A stretch of DNA of 64,000 nt from Ruminococcus sp. GTDB lineage: Bacteria; Bacillota; Clostridia; Oscillospirales; Acutalibacteraceae. This document shows, piece by piece, positions 53,154 through 62,960 of the stretch. The first letter of the stretch is position 1, and the number at the start of each line of letters is the position of its first letter. The DNA lies in NCBI GenBank assembly GCA_017411835.1, contig JAFQPG010000008.1:1-64000 (forward strand), in the 5' to 3' direction. Under the pieces are notes generated by a model that was not told the DNA's origin, did no database searches, and saw only the letters and a program-made list of their open reading frames with translations. The translations under genes were made by a program, and so were the position numbers.

Positions 53154-54752
53154 TTACTTTTTGCTTTTCTTTTTTAATGCCGAAAAAAACATTTCAAAGC
53201 TTTCTTTAAATATCTTTGTCTTTATAAAGCAAATAAGCATAACAGCATTTGGTATTATAATACAGCACAAAACTCTGACAGCAAATTCTAGATAAACATT
53301 TGATAACTGCATAACAGATAAGAGCCACTCAATCAAGAAGAAATTAAGCGCAGCGCTTAATACTGTAATTACAAAATACAAAATGCGGGTAAGCAGATAT
53401 TTTTTCATTGATGTTTTAAAAACGTGTTTATACACGATATACGGGTCAAACCACGTTTCGGTAACCAATCGCGCAAGCGGTGTTGCAAGTAAAATACCGA
53501 AAACACCCCACTGCACAGCATCTGGTAACATAGAGTCCTTTGCAGAAAATAAAAGTGCCAAGGACACAGAAAAAACAATATTGAGTACTGCCATAATCGC
53601 AGGACGGATTCTGCCCTGAACAAATAAGCCGTTTGCGTTTCTGTAGGCAGTATTTGGATACTGCATTATACATAAATACAGGTTAAATACTATCACCACG
53701 ACTATCGGCATCATAAAAATGTAGTCTTTGCTACGAAGCCATATATCACCGATAAACGGATTTAGCAACGCAATCAAAGAGGCACATACAAAGTTTCCTA
53801 TCATAAACATAATAAAGCCAAGCCTATCGTGGAGCCTTCTAAGCTTATTCGAATCAGCCGACACCGCTAAATTACCGATACTTGCAACAGTAGCAGACGA
53901 AAGCTGGCTTATAAGCGTATTAATTGTATTAAATATAAGTCGGTAGTTTGATAAAATACCGACGATAACAGTCGGGAAAAATGCGGCAGTAACGATAGTA
54001 TCAGTAGCAAACACAACAACGTTGCTGACATTATATATAGCAGATGCTCCGATATCCTTTTTAATCTGAATTGACTCTTCTTTAGTAAGCGGACCTACGT
54101 CTTTTCTTTTAAGTATCGGGAACTTTTTCTGAGCAACACAGGAGATAACAACGTTTTTTGCGATAGTGGAAGCAATGCTGAATACAAGGTAAAGCAGATA
54201 TTCCTTAAAGATAATCAAAATTGCACTTTCGAATACTACCTGCACTATAGTAGTTGCTATGTTAATATAGGCGACTATTCGCTTTTGCTGATTTGCTTCA
54301 AGCAAAGTAGCTTTATAAATAAACAAATACGAAGACGCCGACTGAATGACAAAAAGCATAAAAATGAGATAAATATTCTCTTTTATGTCGGGAACATCTT
54401 TGACAAGATATTTTAAAAACGGCATCGTCAATATGCCAGCAGCAAAAATGGCAAGAGCAATAACGCGATACACACGCTTGTAAAACTTCATTATGCGTAC
54501 AACAGCATCGTCATCGCCGACTGCAAGCGGTTTATAAAGTGCAAAGGATATAGCAAAGCTGATGCCGAGCTCCGCAAGTGAGAATACGTATAAAATGTCG
54601 TTGAACAGTCCCGCTACGCCATTATACTGAATACCTAAGGTGTATATAAATACAGTACGCAATATAAATTTTGAGAGTGCTGTGAGCAAGCGTACAATCA
54701 CTTCGCTTGATGCATTCTTTATTGAATTTTGAGCACGTGAGTTTGTGTTCAT
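53154..54752 (-). CDS. Polysaccharide flippase (Wzx/MATE-like)
   Basis: The start is at ATG 54752 with TGAGG upstream; the longer TTG frame starts inside that site. The 532-residue protein has about 12-14 membrane helices with the N-terminal SKFILRTVFIYTLGIQYNGVAGLFNDILYVFSLAELGISFAISFALYKPLA, typical of the polysaccharide transport (PST) family. It flips lipid-linked oligosaccharide units. It faces away from the O-antigen polymerase-like gene at 54864. Confidence 0.87.
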   Translation of the reverse strand: MNTNSRAQNSIKNASSEVIVRLLTALSKFILRTVFIYTLGIQYNGVAGLFNDILYVFSLAELGISFAISFALYKPLAVGDDDAVVRIMKFYKRVYRVIALAIFAAGILTMPFLKYLVKDVPDIKENIYLIFMLFVIQSASSYLFIYKATLLEANQQKRIVAYINIATTIVQVVFESAILIIFKEYLLYLVFSIASTIAKNVVISCVAQKKFPILKRKDVGPLTKEESIQIKKDIGASAIYNVSNVVVFATDTIVTAAFFPTVIVGILSNYRLIFNTINTLISQLSSATVASIGNLAVSADSNKLRRLHDRLGFIMFMIGNFVCASLIALLNPFIGDIWLRSKDYIFMMPIVVVIVFNLYLCIMQYPNTAYRNANGLFVQGRIRPAIMAVLNIVFSVSLALLFSAKDSMLPDAVQWGVFGILLATPLARLVTETWFDPYIVYKHVFKTSMKKYLLTRILYFVITVLSAALNFFLIEWLLSVMQLSNVYLEFAVRVLCCIIIPNAVMLICFIKTKIFKESFEMFFSALKKKSKK

Positions 54753-54863
54753 AGTTTTAACCTCAAAAAACAATCTGTTGTTGTAAATAAAAAAAATATA
54801 TGATATATTTAGTAGTGTCTATTGCAAAAAGTTCACTATACTACACGAAAGGAAAAGCAATCT

Positions 54864-56198
54864 ATGATATGGCTATGGATAATACTTGCGCTTATTTTGT
54901 CATTCATTCCACTGATAAATAAAAAAATAGATGCGTCATATTACATATGGTTGCTTCTGCCTATCGACGCATACGGTATAGTCGTAGCTTCAACCACAAT
55001 CAAGCCATATATGATTTTTGCACTTATTTTGCCAATCATCGCGTATGCAAAAAACAAAGGGACTGATTTTGACTTAAGTGCCAGCAAAGGTCAGATTTTA
55101 GCCGGTATCATCAGCGTATTGATCATCATAGTAAATCTTTTTAACGGCGACAGCTTTTCTTCAGTAAAAGCCGCATTTATGACGCTTGTGGTGTATGTAT
55201 GTGCTCAGGTGTGTGTATCCTGCACCGATTGTAAAAAATCGAGTCAATTAACCGACGTGTTTATCGCATCGTGCTTTGGTTGCGCGGTTGTTTTTGTATT
55301 AATCTATATTTGTCTGCAAAGCTCAATAACTTTAGACGGCTTTGTCGCTGCACATCGCTCGAAAATCGGCATCTTTATGAGAACCGTCGATATGAAAAAC
55401 GGCGCGGCGGTTGAGATCTATCGCCTTAGAGGCTTTGCGTATGACCCAACCATTATGTTCCCGCAGTTTATCTTTGGCATATCAGCTTGCATATCAAGGC
55501 TGTTTAAAAAGTTTAAGCTATATTATTTAGTCACCCTTATTCTCTCTGTTTTTGTTATTATTTTAAGCAGTTCAAGAATGGGCTTATTATGTATCGCTTT
55601 AGCCGTTGTAATCACTTGTATCGTCGGTATCAGCCAGTTTGAAACAGTTAAGAAAAAAGTGCTTAGTATTATTGGAGTATTGAGCGCGTGTGCCGTTTTC
55701 TTAGGCTTTACTGCCACTAAATACGGTCAGTCAGTTATGAGTTCTCTGTTTTCAACATATACAAACCGTTCAGGTCTTACAGACAGATACGGCAGGTTTT
55801 CTATATGGCAAGACTGTTTATCTGTTTACTGGGAGAAAAACCCTTTATGGGGCATTGGGTTAGACAGGCTGGATACATTTACCGCAATCGGACGTACAGC
55901 TCACAACACCTGGCTACAGTTGATTTGTGAATGTGGCATCATAGTAGGCGGTCTGGCGACTGTATATTTCTTCTCTATTATGATTATGGGGTGGTCAAAA
56001 ATAAAAGCTAAACTAAACTCAACCCTTGAAAACGCCTCATACATTTGCCTTGTCATCGGATATACAGTAACGGTTATCTCTCTTATATCAACCGACAGCA
56101 TCACCTGTAGCTATCTGTGGTTTTCAGCGTTACTGCTACTAAAAATGATGGCAGACAAAAACTCATCTGCCTTAAACTACAACAAAATTAGCACATAA
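54864..56198 (+). CDS. O-antigen ligase/polymerase-like membrane protein
   Basis: The start is at ATG 54864, after GAAAGGAAAAG. The 444-residue protein has about eleven hydrophobic helices and a large extracellular loop (about 160-225). The Wzy/WaaL-type ending GIGLDRLDTFTAIGRTAHNTWLQLICECG (near 330-358) marks the O-antigen ligase domain with its conserved His. It probably polymerises or attaches the exopolysaccharide. Convergent with the glycosyltransferase gene, overlapping 11 bp. It is the only plus-strand gene of the cluster. Confidence 0.85.
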   Translation: MIWLWIILALILSFIPLINKKIDASYYIWLLLPIDAYGIVVASTTIKPYMIFALILPIIAYAKNKGTDFDLSASKGQILAGIISVLIIIVNLFNGDSFSSVKAAFMTLVVYVCAQVCVSCTDCKKSSQLTDVFIASCFGCAVVFVLIYICLQSSITLDGFVAAHRSKIGIFMRTVDMKNGAAVEIYRLRGFAYDPTIMFPQFIFGISACISRLFKKFKLYYLVTLILSVFVIILSSSRMGLLCIALAVVITCIVGISQFETVKKKVLSIIGVLSACAVFLGFTATKYGQSVMSSLFSTYTNRSGLTDRYGRFSIWQDCLSVYWEKNPLWGIGLDRLDTFTAIGRTAHNTWLQLICECGIIVGGLATVYFFSIMIMGWSKIKAKLNSTLENASYICLVIGYTVTVISLISTDSITCSYLWFSALLLLKMMADKNSSALNYNKIST

Positions 56199-57315
56199 AA
56201 ACTTCATTGATTTTGTTAGTGAAATTTTCAAACGAGCACTCTGTCTTTAAAAAGTCAGGGTGCTTTTCTTTTACCTTTTTCACATCAATCTGTGAGGTTT
56301 TCAGCAATGTATCAGCGATTGTAGTAACATCAGACTCACCGGAAAACACCATACCGCAAGAGCTTTTTTGCACAACCTCGGTACAACCGGTTTGGTCAAT
56401 AGAAAGCACAGGTACATCGTGCATAATCGCCTGTGCTGCGGCAAGCGAAAAGCCCTCTATAGTTGACGGAACAAATAAAACATCAAACGTTGAAACAATC
56501 TCGTCTATATCAGTTCTATAACCTGTAAAAACAACATTTTGCGCAAGTGCATACTCTTCTACTTTTCTATAGAGCAAAGCACTATACTCATCGTCACCCT
56601 CGCGCACGCTACCAATGATTGCAAGCGAAACATCATAGCCTCTGTTTTTTAAGTTATTCACTACCTCAATAGACATCAGTTGTCCTTTTGTCGGTGTGAT
56701 AAACCCAATTTGCCCTATCTTCAGTTTCTTTTCTAAAACAGGATATTCAAGTGACAAATCCTTTTGCTTTATATCGCAAAGGGGTTCTTTTACAGGGTTG
56801 TATATCGTATACTTTTTAGCATCAGCTTTTTTGTTTTTAATCTGAGCGCCAACACAATCAGAAACGCTTATAATTCTTTTAACGCATTTTGATGCGCTGA
56901 AAAAATTAATCAACTTAAGCGTTGCACCAGACTGGAACATATGGTGCAGATGCCATACAACCTTTGTTGACTTTTTAGCGCAAAGAGCACTCCACACTAA
57001 AGCCGCAGGACCGGGCGCATAAAGAAAGTCGGGTTTATATTTTTTTACAATACGTCTGCCCTTTACACTTGCAAGTACTGTAAGGTATAAAAATTTAACG
57101 AGGCCTTTAATTCCCTTTTCGCCTTTTGGCATACTTTGGTCGCCCATAAGCGTATATGGGATATTACGAATATTCAGTTGATTTGACAGCTCGCCCTCTT
57201 GCGGAATAAGAAAATGCAGGTCGTGGTGCTCTTTTAAAACATCAGCAACCTTTAAGGTCATTTCCTGACCGCCACCAATTTTAGAGAGGGTCTCCCATAT
57301 AAGAATTTTGCTCAT
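56188..57315 (-). CDS. Glycosyltransferase family 4
   Basis: The 375-residue retaining GT4 enzyme has a GT-B fold: N-terminal KIGGGQEMTLKVADVLKEH and the sugar-nucleotide site VPSTIEGFSLAAAQAIMHDVPVLSIDQTGCTEVV near 280-312 with the E-x7-E pattern. Acceptor is unknown. It lies in the minus-strand run; 31 bp separate it from the upstream gene, and this gap carries two palindromes. Confidence 0.9.
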   Translation of the reverse strand: MSKILIWETLSKIGGGQEMTLKVADVLKEHHDLHFLIPQEGELSNQLNIRNIPYTLMGDQSMPKGEKGIKGLVKFLYLTVLASVKGRRIVKKYKPDFLYAPGPAALVWSALCAKKSTKVVWHLHHMFQSGATLKLINFFSASKCVKRIISVSDCVGAQIKNKKADAKKYTIYNPVKEPLCDIKQKDLSLEYPVLEKKLKIGQIGFITPTKGQLMSIEVVNNLKNRGYDVSLAIIGSVREGDDEYSALLYRKVEEYALAQNVVFTGYRTDIDEIVSTFDVLFVPSTIEGFSLAAAQAIMHDVPVLSIDQTGCTEVVQKSSCGMVFSGESDVTTIADTLLKTSQIDVKKVKEKHPDFLKTECSFENFTNKINEVFMC

Positions 57316-57319
57316 TATT

Positions 57320-57350
57320 TTTCTCCATTAGAATTCTAATTTAGAATTAT
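57320..57350. repeat. Two TTCT..AGAA palindromes behind the phosphatase-like gene
   Basis: TTTCTCCATTAGAATT (57320-57336) and ATTCTAATTTAGAATTAT (57333-57350) overlap. They match the array at 8614-8823 and again abut a minus-strand stop codon. Confidence 0.55.
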
Positions 57351-58777
57351 TTGAAAACAGAAAGTATAACATCGCGGATATCGGTCATCTCATACTGAGC
57401 CTTTTTAAGCTCTATCCCCTTTGCACCGATAACTGCTGTTTCATATCGATGTGCACCCGGAGAGAGTCTGTGCATAAAGCCTTTTTTCTCGAAAAGCTCG
57501 TCGCCCAAATTCCAGTCTGCACCGTAGCTTTCATCAAGCTGGAAAATGATTTCAGGATAGCGGTGAAGATACTGTCCGCTATAATGAGTATTTGTGCGTT
57601 TTATCCACAAAAAAGCAGGCGTGTTTTCATCTATCATAACGGTTTTAAGTTTCTTTATAATCTCGTCGCATAAGGCATCTTTTTTATCATCGTCTGCTAT
57701 AACTCTAATACCGCCGTAGCTATAGTTTTTAAGCGCAGACAAATCGCTTAAATACGCAACCGTTTTATCCCAGTCAAAGTCGTTGCCCGATGCAAAAAGC
57801 CCTTTCCACACAGGCACCTTTCTGGCGATTTTCACAGCCCATTTAGGAAGCCCGAAACGTGCTACAAAATTGAGTGCAGTTTTCTTTATAAGTCCTTTTA
57901 AGGACTTTTTACTTTTCTTTGTGCCATTACTTGTTTTAGGAGCTAAATATCCAAAACGACGTAGCATCTCGTTTACTCGCGCAACATATACTGGACGAGC
58001 ACCGTGACCGTGGTCGCTGATAAGCAAAAGCGGTGTATCAGGACACAGGCTAATAATCTCGTTTAAGTGGTTGTCCATCTTTATGTATAAATCTTTTATC
58101 GCATACATAAACTCGTTTTCGCCCGGATATTCAGGGTGATTTTCGTCACAATGACGCCAAAAATCGTGACACAAGCCGTCTGTTGTTGAAAAATAAGAGA
58201 ACAGAAAATCACAGTCTTCGTTTTCAATCGCACATTTTGTAAGTCTGAATTCCTCGTCCGATTTCTTGAAAAACTCTTCTTTTAAAATCTTGAGCTGTGA
58301 CTCAGACGTGAATTTCGACTCAGTCCCGAGTATAGAAAAATCAGGCTTATACAAAGACTCTTTAGAGCTCGGATAAACGTGCATCTCGCCCTTATAAGGT
58401 CTTGTAACCATCGTGCCGTTTATATCCCAACCGTTTTTAATATTCATTGGCAAAAGCACAGTTGTACTATAGCCCATCTCATTTAATTTGTCCCAAAAAG
58501 TCTTACCCTTAAAAACGCTATCGTCAAACTCAAACGGCTTGTAGGAATTATCCCTATCCTTAACATTGACAAAGTTAATAATACCGTGCTGTGTAGGGTC
58601 AAGTCCCGTATAAATAGTAGACCACGCAGGGGTAGTATCAGCAGGAAAAACCGAACGCAAACGCGGGTAGTTATTATCGCTTAAGAGCTTTGAAATTGTA
58701 GGTAAATCTTTTTCATATTTTTTAACGACATCAAAGTCCATTCCATCAATGCCGATAACAATTAACTTATTAATCAT
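57347..58777 (-). CDS. Alkaline-phosphatase-fold phosphodiesterase/phosphotransferase
   Basis: The 476-residue protein has type I phosphodiesterase motifs: GIDGMD (metal Asp, about residue 10), FPADTTPAWSTIYTG with a nucleophile Thr (about 44-60), a later FSTTDGLCHDFWRH and LLISDHGHGA, which together supply the two zinc sites. No signal peptide or membrane span is visible, so it should act in the cytosol or be membrane-linked by partners. In an exopolysaccharide cluster it may move or remove a phosphate-bearing substituent; substrate is unknown. Confidence 0.82.
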   Translation of the reverse strand: MINKLIVIGIDGMDFDVVKKYEKDLPTISKLLSDNNYPRLRSVFPADTTPAWSTIYTGLDPTQHGIINFVNVKDRDNSYKPFEFDDSVFKGKTFWDKLNEMGYSTTVLLPMNIKNGWDINGTMVTRPYKGEMHVYPSSKESLYKPDFSILGTESKFTSESQLKILKEEFFKKSDEEFRLTKCAIENEDCDFLFSYFSTTDGLCHDFWRHCDENHPEYPGENEFMYAIKDLYIKMDNHLNEIISLCPDTPLLLISDHGHGARPVYVARVNEMLRRFGYLAPKTSNGTKKSKKSLKGLIKKTALNFVARFGLPKWAVKIARKVPVWKGLFASGNDFDWDKTVAYLSDLSALKNYSYGGIRVIADDDKKDALCDEIIKKLKTVMIDENTPAFLWIKRTNTHYSGQYLHRYPEIIFQLDESYGADWNLGDELFEKKGFMHRLSPGAHRYETAVIGAKGIELKKAQYEMTDIRDVILSVFK

Positions 58778-58792
58778 AAAAAGCCTTTCAAT

Positions 58793-59449
58793 TTACAGAT
58801 TGTCTATCGCTTCCATCACTTGATTGAGCATCTGCTCTTTATCTATATCACCGCTGATAACCTTTGCACCGTACATCTGAGCAATCTCGCCATATAGCGG
58901 TTCACGCAAAGTAAGATAAAGCGGGTGTGGAATATCGTCTTTACGACTAAGACAGGTAGCAACATCAGTTTTGATGTAAATAATCAAATCAGGTTTTGGA
59001 GCACGTTTCCATTTTTTCTCGATAGTATTGCGTAAAAAGGAAGTGTCCTTACCTAAATTAGCGGCATAGGTAACCGCGTTGTCGTATATATATCTGTCGA
59101 CAAGCAAGGTGTAGCCAAAAAGCTTATTAAGTGTTATAGAAAAGAAAATCTGACACCAAAATTCTATAGTAGTCATAAATGTGAAAATCTTATAAACGCC
59201 CTTTTTCTCACTTTGCTTACGCATATTTTCAAGGTAAGCTTCATAGTCAGCACTAAAAGGGTCGCTCTCCTTTTTCATTACAAGCTTTTTGCCAAGCTTA
59301 ATAAAAGCGGACATCACCTTTATTACATAAGCGGCTCTGACCTTTTTAACTTTTACGCCTCGCGCCTTGAGCGTATCGTAGGCAAAATCAACTGATGTTG
59401 ATTTGCCCGAGCCGTCAAGTCCGATAAAACAAATCGTCTTATTCTTCAT
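58793..59449 (-). CDS. Thymidylate-kinase-like P-loop kinase
   Basis: The 218-residue protein has Walker A GLDGSGKST at residues 10-18 and a DRYIYDN motif (about 132), as in thymidylate kinases. It lacks several residues expected around the TMP-binding loop, and its length is normal. Housekeeping tmk is usually located elsewhere, and similar genes occur in polysaccharide clusters. It may phosphorylate a sugar or lipid intermediate; this is inference. The ATG is 3 bp from its upstream neighbour. Confidence 0.78.
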   Translation of the reverse strand: MKNKTICFIGLDGSGKSTSVDFAYDTLKARGVKVKKVRAAYVIKVMSAFIKLGKKLVMKKESDPFSADYEAYLENMRKQSEKKGVYKIFTFMTTIEFWCQIFFSITLNKLFGYTLLVDRYIYDNAVTYAANLGKDTSFLRNTIEKKWKRAPKPDLIIYIKTDVATCLSRKDDIPHPLYLTLREPLYGEIAQMYGAKVISGDIDKEQMLNQVMEAIDNL

Positions 59450-59452
59450 ATT

Positions 59453-60409
59453 TTACTCCAGATTATTTTCAAGTACCTTTATAATTTCGGTGCTTATTTC
59501 GTTCCAACCTTTTGGGTTTTTAAGATATGTACTGCTGCTCTTGTTTTTGCTTGCAGTATCAATCGCTATCGGCAAATTCTCAACGCAATCAATAAGCGTG
59601 TACGCTTTATCATCATTCGATTTTATGAGCGACAGCTTTTCAAAAGATTTATAAGCCACAACCGGTGTACCGCAACAAAGTGCTTCCATAACCGAAAGCG
59701 GAATGCTGATAACAAATTCGCTTGATTTTGTCGGGAAAAAGTAAACATCGGCGCAATTATAAAAATCTTCGATGTTTTTCACAAAACCAAATCGCAGGTC
59801 TACCCCGCCGTCTTTAAGCGCTTTTATAGTTTCTTCGTCGTTGAACATACCGCTTGCTATAACAACACAGTGGTATTTGCTTTTATCTAAAGTAAGCATT
59901 TCTTCGAGATATCTTCCCTTTGAGCAATGTCCGACGTGAAGTACGATAGTCTTGTCATAAGGTAGAGAAAGCTTTGAGCAAAGCTCTTTTCTGCTCTCTT
60001 TACTTGCCTTGAATTTTTCGCAATTTATACCGACATCAAAGGTATGTATTATACTGCTGTCAAAAGCGTTTTCTACATCTTCTTTGCAAATAGTCAAGCA
60101 GTAGTCTACGACCTTGCTTTTTCTATTAAGCTGTGCAAATTCTTCAGTCACAGGCTGGACGCATACAACGCAGATTTTCTTTACAAAAGGACGCACTAAT
60201 TTAAGCATATAGTAAACAGACTTGATAAGGCGTGCAAACACCAAAGTAACATCACTTTTTCTGCCATTTTTTATGATAGAAAAAATATCCTTTAAGCCTG
60301 AATATGTAACCGTATGCTCTTTTTCAAATTCTCTTGATAAATGAGTTGCGACATTGCGCATACCCTCGTTTTCAAGTCCGTTTATAGTGCTGATGATATG
60401 TAAATTCAT
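59453..60409 (-). CDS. Glycosyltransferase family 4
   Basis: The start is at ATG 60409, right after the stop of the upstream gene; a longer frame overlapping that gene lacks support. The 318-residue GT4-like protein has VLHVGHCSKGRYLEEMLTLDKSKYHCVVIASG and the donor-binding FFPTKSSEFVISIPLSVMEALCCGTPVVAYKSFEKL. Acceptor is unknown. Confidence 0.87.
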   Translation of the reverse strand: MNLHIISTINGLENEGMRNVATHLSREFEKEHTVTYSGLKDIFSIIKNGRKSDVTLVFARLIKSVYYMLKLVRPFVKKICVVCVQPVTEEFAQLNRKSKVVDYCLTICKEDVENAFDSSIIHTFDVGINCEKFKASKESRKELCSKLSLPYDKTIVLHVGHCSKGRYLEEMLTLDKSKYHCVVIASGMFNDEETIKALKDGGVDLRFGFVKNIEDFYNCADVYFFPTKSSEFVISIPLSVMEALCCGTPVVAYKSFEKLSLIKSNDDKAYTLIDCVENLPIAIDTASKNKSSSTYLKNPKGWNEISTEIIKVLENNLE

Positions 60410-60410
60410 A

Positions 60411-61478
60411 TTAAAATCCCATTTGTGATTTAAAATTTTGCTGAGCTTTTTCAAGAGTAAATTTTAAATTTATAGTTTGCTTTGCGTTTTTAGATACCTC
60501 TTCTAATGTATCACTTTCAACAACCTTGCATAGCGAGTATGCGATGGTGTCAGCATCATCAAGACTAAGCACATAGCCGTTTTCGTTATCTACTATTATA
60601 TCCTTTAACCCGCCAACAGGTGAAGAGAGCGCAGGCACAGACATACTCATACTCTCTAAAACCGAGTTTGGTACGCCCTCTGTTTTTGTCGGAAAAAGCA
60701 GAAGCTTCCAGTAAGGCATAAGCTTAAACAGCTCGTCGTGTGAAAGCCATCCGCATAAAGTAATGTAGCTTTGCGCGTTAAGCTTTTCTACAAGACTTTT
60801 GCACTGCTCATAAAGCAAACCGTCGCCGACAATTTCAAGCTTATATTCCGGATGCGTCTTGTGAAATTTTGCAAAGCCTTCGATACTTTGGAGCACACAT
60901 TTGCCCGCACAAAGACGACACAGCATACCGATTTTATTTTCTTTAATTTTATCTGTCTTTAAGTCGTCAACAAAAAGATGAATAATCTTCGTCTTATCAC
61001 TTAAAGCAATATTTCTGTCAGTAAGCACCGACTTGCTTTCTGCACAAATAAAGTCCGATTTTTTTGCTAAAAAGTCCTGAGCTTTTTTAGTGGTCTGTGC
61101 TTTTTTGGAGTCATTTTCAAGAGAAGTCATACCATAAAGGAAAAAGTAGGTTTTAACACGTTTTAACTTGCAGGCGAGCATAGAAGAAAACATCTTGTCC
61201 CCTACCCAAAAAAACGCATAATCACCTTTTTTTAAGGTTGACATAGCTTTAAAAAACACCTTAAGCTGAAAGAATAAAAAGTTTAAAATACGCAAAATTT
61301 TGTTCTTTTGCTTTTTATATTTAATATTAATAATCTGTGCGTTTTCGTTATCGTCCAAAGACGAAGAAATAACGCTCACCTTAGAAAAGCTCGGCGCAAT
61401 AACCTGCAGAAATTTAAAGCAGGAAATCTGCGGTGCTTTACTCGGTACAGGGTTCATAAAAACAACGGCATTAGCCAT
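60411..61478 (-). CDS. Glycosyltransferase family 4
   Basis: The 355-residue GT4 enzyme has the C-terminal donor motif LFPTKTEGVPNSVLESMSMSVPALSSPVGGLKDIIVD, with the E-x7-E Glu residues. The N-terminal half has a basic, membrane-contacting stretch (KKQKNKILRILNFLFFQLKVFF). It overlaps the radical SAM gene by 8 bp, so the two are translationally coupled. Confidence 0.88.
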   Translation of the reverse strand: MANAVVFMNPVPSKAPQISCFKFLQVIAPSFSKVSVISSSLDDNENAQIINIKYKKQKNKILRILNFLFFQLKVFFKAMSTLKKGDYAFFWVGDKMFSSMLACKLKRVKTYFFLYGMTSLENDSKKAQTTKKAQDFLAKKSDFICAESKSVLTDRNIALSDKTKIIHLFVDDLKTDKIKENKIGMLCRLCAGKCVLQSIEGFAKFHKTHPEYKLEIVGDGLLYEQCKSLVEKLNAQSYITLCGWLSHDELFKLMPYWKLLLFPTKTEGVPNSVLESMSMSVPALSSPVGGLKDIIVDNENGYVLSLDDADTIAYSLCKVVESDTLEEVSKNAKQTINLKFTLEKAQQNFKSQMGF

Positions 61479-62946
61479 GATACTCGTCCTTTTTAAACAA
61501 TGAGTTTTTAAGTCTTGAAAACGCTTTTAAGGAGCGTTTTAAGTCTTCTATGTCTGTAAGACCGCGCTTGATACGATGAAGTATATACCAAGGTCTAAGA
61601 TAATATTTTTTGCGCGCATGAGCACAAAACGCAACTAAATCTTCGCTTGACAAATCTTTTGTACTGATAACACAGTTTAAAGTTCCGTCTTCCTTTAAAT
61701 AGTGCGAATACCCCTGCTGAATATATCCGTTTTCTTTTGCCCAGGTATACGCCCTAGTGCCCGGATAAGGGATAAGCGGGAAAAACTGCATAGTATCTGT
61801 TTTGAAGCGTAAAGCCGCTTTTAAGGTGCGCTCCATTGTTTCTTTGGTTTCGCCCTCGTTGCCTACCATATAGCATGCGTGAATCATAAGTCCTGCTTTT
61901 CTTGCATTCTTTATGTAGTTCTCAATCTGCTCTACGGTAATGCCCTTGCAAATATTATTCAGTATTGTTTGGTCTACGCTCTCGATACCCGGAATAATAA
62001 GCTTGCAACCGGCTTTTTTCATAATTTTCATTGTTTCGTAGTCAAGATTAACTCTTGCGTTACAAAGCCAACGAATTTTTTTATTCATACCGCTTGCAAT
62101 CATTTTTTCGCAAAATTCTACCGTACGCTTTTTGTTTACGGTAAAGGTATCATCCTCGATAACAACCTGTTTAACATCAGGAAAATTCTTTATTATATAC
62201 TCAAACTCTTTGATAACGTTATCAACTGAGCGCAGTCGGTATTTATGGCCATGAAGAGTCTGCGGATAAACGCAGTAGTTACATCTTGCAGGGCATCCAC
62301 GACCCGTAAAAATCTGAATTTCAGGCAACGCGGAAGCTGGAAAAACATAGTCGTTTACATCGAGATATTCTTTAACAAATTCTGATGCAAAAGGAATTTC
62401 GTCTAGATTTTCTATGTGCTCTGCGTCATCGTTGTTTATGATTTTTCCGTCTTTTCTAAACGATAAGCCTTTAACCGTTGTAAGGTCCAAGCCGTTATCT
62501 AAAGCATCAGCAAGATTTTTAATAATAAAGTCATATTCTTTTCTTGCGATACCGTCAATAGAAGACGAAAAGCTAAAGGTCTCGTTCACTGTAGCACTCG
62601 GATGTGTACCGACAAGCACGGTAAACGCATCGGGATAAAGCTCTTTTACAGCCTCACAAAATTCACAGTCAGAGTAAATCGACGGGGTGCTTGTATTAAT
62701 AACAAACAGCTTAGCGTCTTCTCCATTTTCTTTGATAATATTTAAAGACTGCTCTTTGTTAAGCAGCTTTGCAGGAGCATCTAAAAATTCAACCTCGTGG
62801 CCACATTTTTTAGAATATGCAGCAGCATAAATGAGCCACAACGGGTAATAAAGCACACCGCTGTGACCGATACAAGGGCTGCGTGACTCACGAGAGAACT
62901 TGCCGTATTCTGCTTTAAATGGTGGATTAATAAAATAAATCTTCAT
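61471..62946 (-). CDS. B12-binding radical SAM protein
   Basis: The 491-residue protein has an N-terminal cobalamin-binding-like domain (residues 1-160, PPFKAEYGKF..., FVINTSTPSIYSDCEF). A radical SAM core follows with GRGCPARCNYC (C218, C222, C225) and the RWLCNARVNLDYETMKIMKKAGCKLIIPGIES region. The family (BchE/PhnX/P-methylase) makes difficult C- or P-methylations and other radical chemistry. Placed in a capsule operon it may modify a sugar or lipid carrier. Substrate unknown. Confidence 0.88.
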   Translation of the reverse strand: MKIYFINPPFKAEYGKFSRESRSPCIGHSGVLYYPLWLIYAAAYSKKCGHEVEFLDAPAKLLNKEQSLNIIKENGEDAKLFVINTSTPSIYSDCEFCEAVKELYPDAFTVLVGTHPSATVNETFSFSSSIDGIARKEYDFIIKNLADALDNGLDLTTVKGLSFRKDGKIINNDDAEHIENLDEIPFASEFVKEYLDVNDYVFPASALPEIQIFTGRGCPARCNYCVYPQTLHGHKYRLRSVDNVIKEFEYIIKNFPDVKQVVIEDDTFTVNKKRTVEFCEKMIASGMNKKIRWLCNARVNLDYETMKIMKKAGCKLIIPGIESVDQTILNNICKGITVEQIENYIKNARKAGLMIHACYMVGNEGETKETMERTLKAALRFKTDTMQFFPLIPYPGTRAYTWAKENGYIQQGYSHYLKEDGTLNCVISTKDLSSEDLVAFCAHARKKYYLRPWYILHRIKRGLTDIEDLKRSLKAFSRLKNSLFKKDEYHG

Positions 62947-62960
62947 ATATTCCTCAAAAG

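Noticed and set aside
58793-59449. Housekeeping thymidylate kinase (tmk)
   Set aside because: It is embedded in an exopolysaccharide cluster and misses part of the TMP-binding region; a cluster-specific kinase is more likely.
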